Origin: Ekhidna sp.
Lineage (GTDB): Bacteria > Bacteroidota > Bacteroidia > Cytophagales > Cyclobacteriaceae
Direction: 5' to 3'
DNA length: 7,497 bases
Assembly: GCA_013214445.1 (NCBI GenBank)
Contig: JABSPG010000083.1
Location: 3,981 to 11,477, forward strand
The first letter of the stretch is position 1. Every line of letters starts with the position of its first letter. This document shows, in pieces, positions 6,586 to 7,497 of the stretch. The notes under the pieces are model-generated. The model searched no databases and had not been told where the DNA came from. It worked only from the letters and a program-made list of their open reading frames with translations. Made by a program: the position numbers and the translations under genes.

Positions 6586-7262
6586 TCTTCTTCTTTCAAT
6601 TTATAGCCCACGCCATAGACCGTCTTGATGTAATCCTTGCCTCCAGCCTCTACGATCTTCTTTCGTACATTCTTGATGTGCTGATACACAAAATCAAATG
6701 AATCGGCCGTATCCATATAGTCTCCCCAAAGGTGCTCAGCAATGGCTTGTTTCGTAAGGAGCCGTTTTTGATTTACGATGATGTAGTGGAGCAAATCGTA
6801 CTCTTTCCGGGTAAGGTCTAGGATCTTTTCATTGACGGCTACTTCTCTCGTCTCCAGATTGATTTGGATCTCATTAAACCCTATGCCCTTCTGTCCCCCC
6901 TCCTTTCGCCTGCGATAGACTGCCTTGCTGCGAGCATTGAGTTCAGCCAAGTGAAAGGGCTTGGGCAGGTAATCATCTGCTCCTAGCTCCAATCCCTTTA
7001 GTTTATCATCCAGGGCATTTTTAGCCGAAATAATAATCACGCCTAAACCAGGCCAGTTGGTGCGAACGCTCTCTAGCAGATCCATGCCATTTCCATCTGG
7101 CAGCATCAGATCGAGGAGCATGACATCATATTGGAATGCGTATAGCTTTTCGACAGCCTTAGCAAATGTTGGGGCCACCTCACACACGTCACCTTCTGCC
7201 ATAAAGTACATCTTTACACTCTTGGCTAGCTCCGCCTGATCCTCCACGAGCAACAATTTCAT
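6582..7262 (-). CDS. OmpR/PhoB-type response regulator
   Basis: The product has 226 residues, a typical length. The receiver domain spans about 1-115: acidic pocket E7-D8 in KLLLVED, phosphoacceptor D51 in MLLDLMLPDG, switch residue S79 in IIISAK, Y98, and conserved K101 in DYLPKPF. The winged-helix Trans_reg_C domain lies at about 125-224, with DLTRKEYDLLHYI, the recognition-helix region DFVYQHIKNVRKKI, and the closing hairpin IKTVYGVGYKL. The start is firm because KLLLVED directly follows the Met and is the first receiver strand. It is the first gene of the operon, followed with a 4-bp overlap by the kinase. An operator-like 7-4-7 repeat lies 21-38 bp upstream and recurs before the receptor gene, suggesting autoregulation and control of the receptor. 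All phosphorelay residues are present. Confidence 0.95.
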   Translation of the reverse strand: MKLLLVEDQAELAKSVKMYFMAEGDVCEVAPTFAKAVEKLYAFQYDVMLLDLMLPDGNGMDLLESVRTNWPGLGVIIISAKNALDDKLKGLELGADDYLPKPFHLAELNARSKAVYRRRKEGGQKGIGFNEIQINLETREVAVNEKILDLTRKEYDLLHYIIVNQKRLLTKQAIAEHLWGDYMDTADSFDFVYQHIKNVRKKIVEAGGKDYIKTVYGVGYKLKEEE

Positions 7263-7266
7263 ACTT

Positions 7267-7274
7267 CAAACATA
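7267..7274 (-). promoter_or_regulatory. Bacteroidota -7 promoter element of the response-regulator operon
   Basis: Minus-strand TATGTTTG is an exact match to TAnnTTTG, the -7 consensus of Bacteroidota housekeeping promoters. A TTG at 7293-7291 gives a 16-bp spacer, slightly short. The element ends only 4 bp before the ATG, so transcription would begin at or next to the start codon. Confidence 0.5.
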
Positions 7275-7282
7275 GCTGTACT

Positions 7283-7300
7283 TTTTGAAGCAATTCTGAA
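7283..7300 (-). promoter_or_regulatory. Response-regulator operator (7-4-7 direct repeat), upstream copy
   Basis: Minus-strand TTCAGAA-TTGC-TTCAAAA is a pair of heptads matching at 6 of 7 positions, 11 bp apart, the architecture of Pho-box-type sites bound by OmpR/PhoB dimers. It ends 8 bp before the -7 element and covers the -33 region, as activator sites that replace the -35 contact do. Its first 17 bases recur exactly at 5290-5306. Confidence 0.6.
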
Positions 7301-7389
7301 TTACAAAGCATGGGAAGAAACTACTTCGCAAAAATCATCCATTATGAATAACGGAAGTGAATGGGTAGTTTTGATGGAAGTATAAGAGG

Positions 7390-7415
7390 TATATGGTGCA
7401 TAAGTGCACTATATA
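7390..7415. repeat. 26-bp imperfect palindrome upstream of the two-component operon
   Basis: Arms TATATGGTGCA (7390-7400) and TGCACTATATA (7405-7415) are complementary at 10 of 11 positions, with one G/T mismatch that is a wobble pair in RNA, around the 4-nt centre TAAG. No T-tract follows on either strand, so it is not an intrinsic terminator. It lies 128-153 bp upstream of the response-regulator start and could be an operator for a symmetric dimeric regulator. The rest of 7301-7497 holds no convincing gene. Confidence 0.5.
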
Positions 7416-7497
7416 CGGATGTTGCAGTGAATGATCTTAGCTTCCAATGTATAGGCTTAGGGTTTTCAGCGGCCATTTGGTATCGGCCAGTTTTTGA

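Noticed and set aside
7437..7496. Minus-strand open stretch reading QKLADTKWPLKTLSLYIGS then stop, possibly the C-terminus of an upstream gene.
   Set aside because: Only 19 codons are visible; another minus frame is also open for 51 codons from the right edge. Neither resembles a known C-terminus strongly enough to call.
7311..7497. Short plus-strand peptides (13-16 codons) starting at several ATGs in the region upstream of the response regulator.
   Set aside because: Very short, no ribosome-binding context, no recognisable sequence, and overlapping the palindrome; expected by chance.
1..7497. Mobile elements, CRISPR arrays, tRNA or rRNA genes, phage defence system.
   Set aside because: No transposase, integrase, terminal repeats, regularly spaced repeats, cloverleaf or rRNA-like sequence was seen, and all genes belong to ordinary chromosomal families.

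Overview
The window carries six protein genes, all on the minus strand. The right end of the window is therefore upstream. Several traits point to the phylum Bacteroidota, probably a free-living Cytophagales- or Flavobacteriia-like organism, though genus cannot be fixed. The outer-membrane receptor has an N-terminal carboxypeptidase-regulatory-like domain. No start codon has a clear Shine-Dalgarno; leaders are A/T-rich instead. One promoter candidate matches the Bacteroidota -7 consensus TAnnTTTG. The histidine kinase carries the SHEFQTP form of the H-box often seen in this phylum.

Right to left: 7263-7497 is a regulatory region with a 26-bp imperfect palindrome and a promoter/operator. Next is an OmpR-type response regulator (6582-7262), overlapping by 4 bp a membrane sensor histidine kinase (5311-6585). 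After a 40-bp gap comes a TonB-dependent-receptor-like outer-membrane protein (2772-5246, or from 5270). An AraC-family regulator follows (1830-2678), then an AhpD/carboxymuconolactone-decarboxylase-family protein (1170-1718) and a secreted small cupredoxin-fold protein (763-1137) ending at a strong terminator. After a 219-bp gap with a second terminator, a secreted amidohydrolase (1-543) runs off the left edge.

Two regulatory circuits are suggested. (1) A perfect 17-bp repeat, TTCAGAATTGCTTCAAA, lies just upstream of the response regulator and again in the gap between kinase and receptor, in the same orientation. It has the 7-4-7 direct-repeat layout, one helical turn apart, expected for an OmpR/PhoB-type dimer. 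The simplest reading is that the regulator controls its own operon and gives the receptor a second promoter. (2) The intergenic region between the AraC gene and the AhpD-like gene holds two 11-bp direct repeats spaced 21 bp apart, a typical AraC-family operator layout. This suggests local control of a small redox-related operon (AhpD-like plus cupredoxin-like).

No tRNA, rRNA, CRISPR, insertion sequence or integrase was seen. There is no SusD-like gene beside the receptor, so this is not a polysaccharide-utilisation locus as far as the window shows. The best candidate for something undescribed is the two-component/receptor circuit with its duplicated operator; its ligand cannot be read from the sequence.
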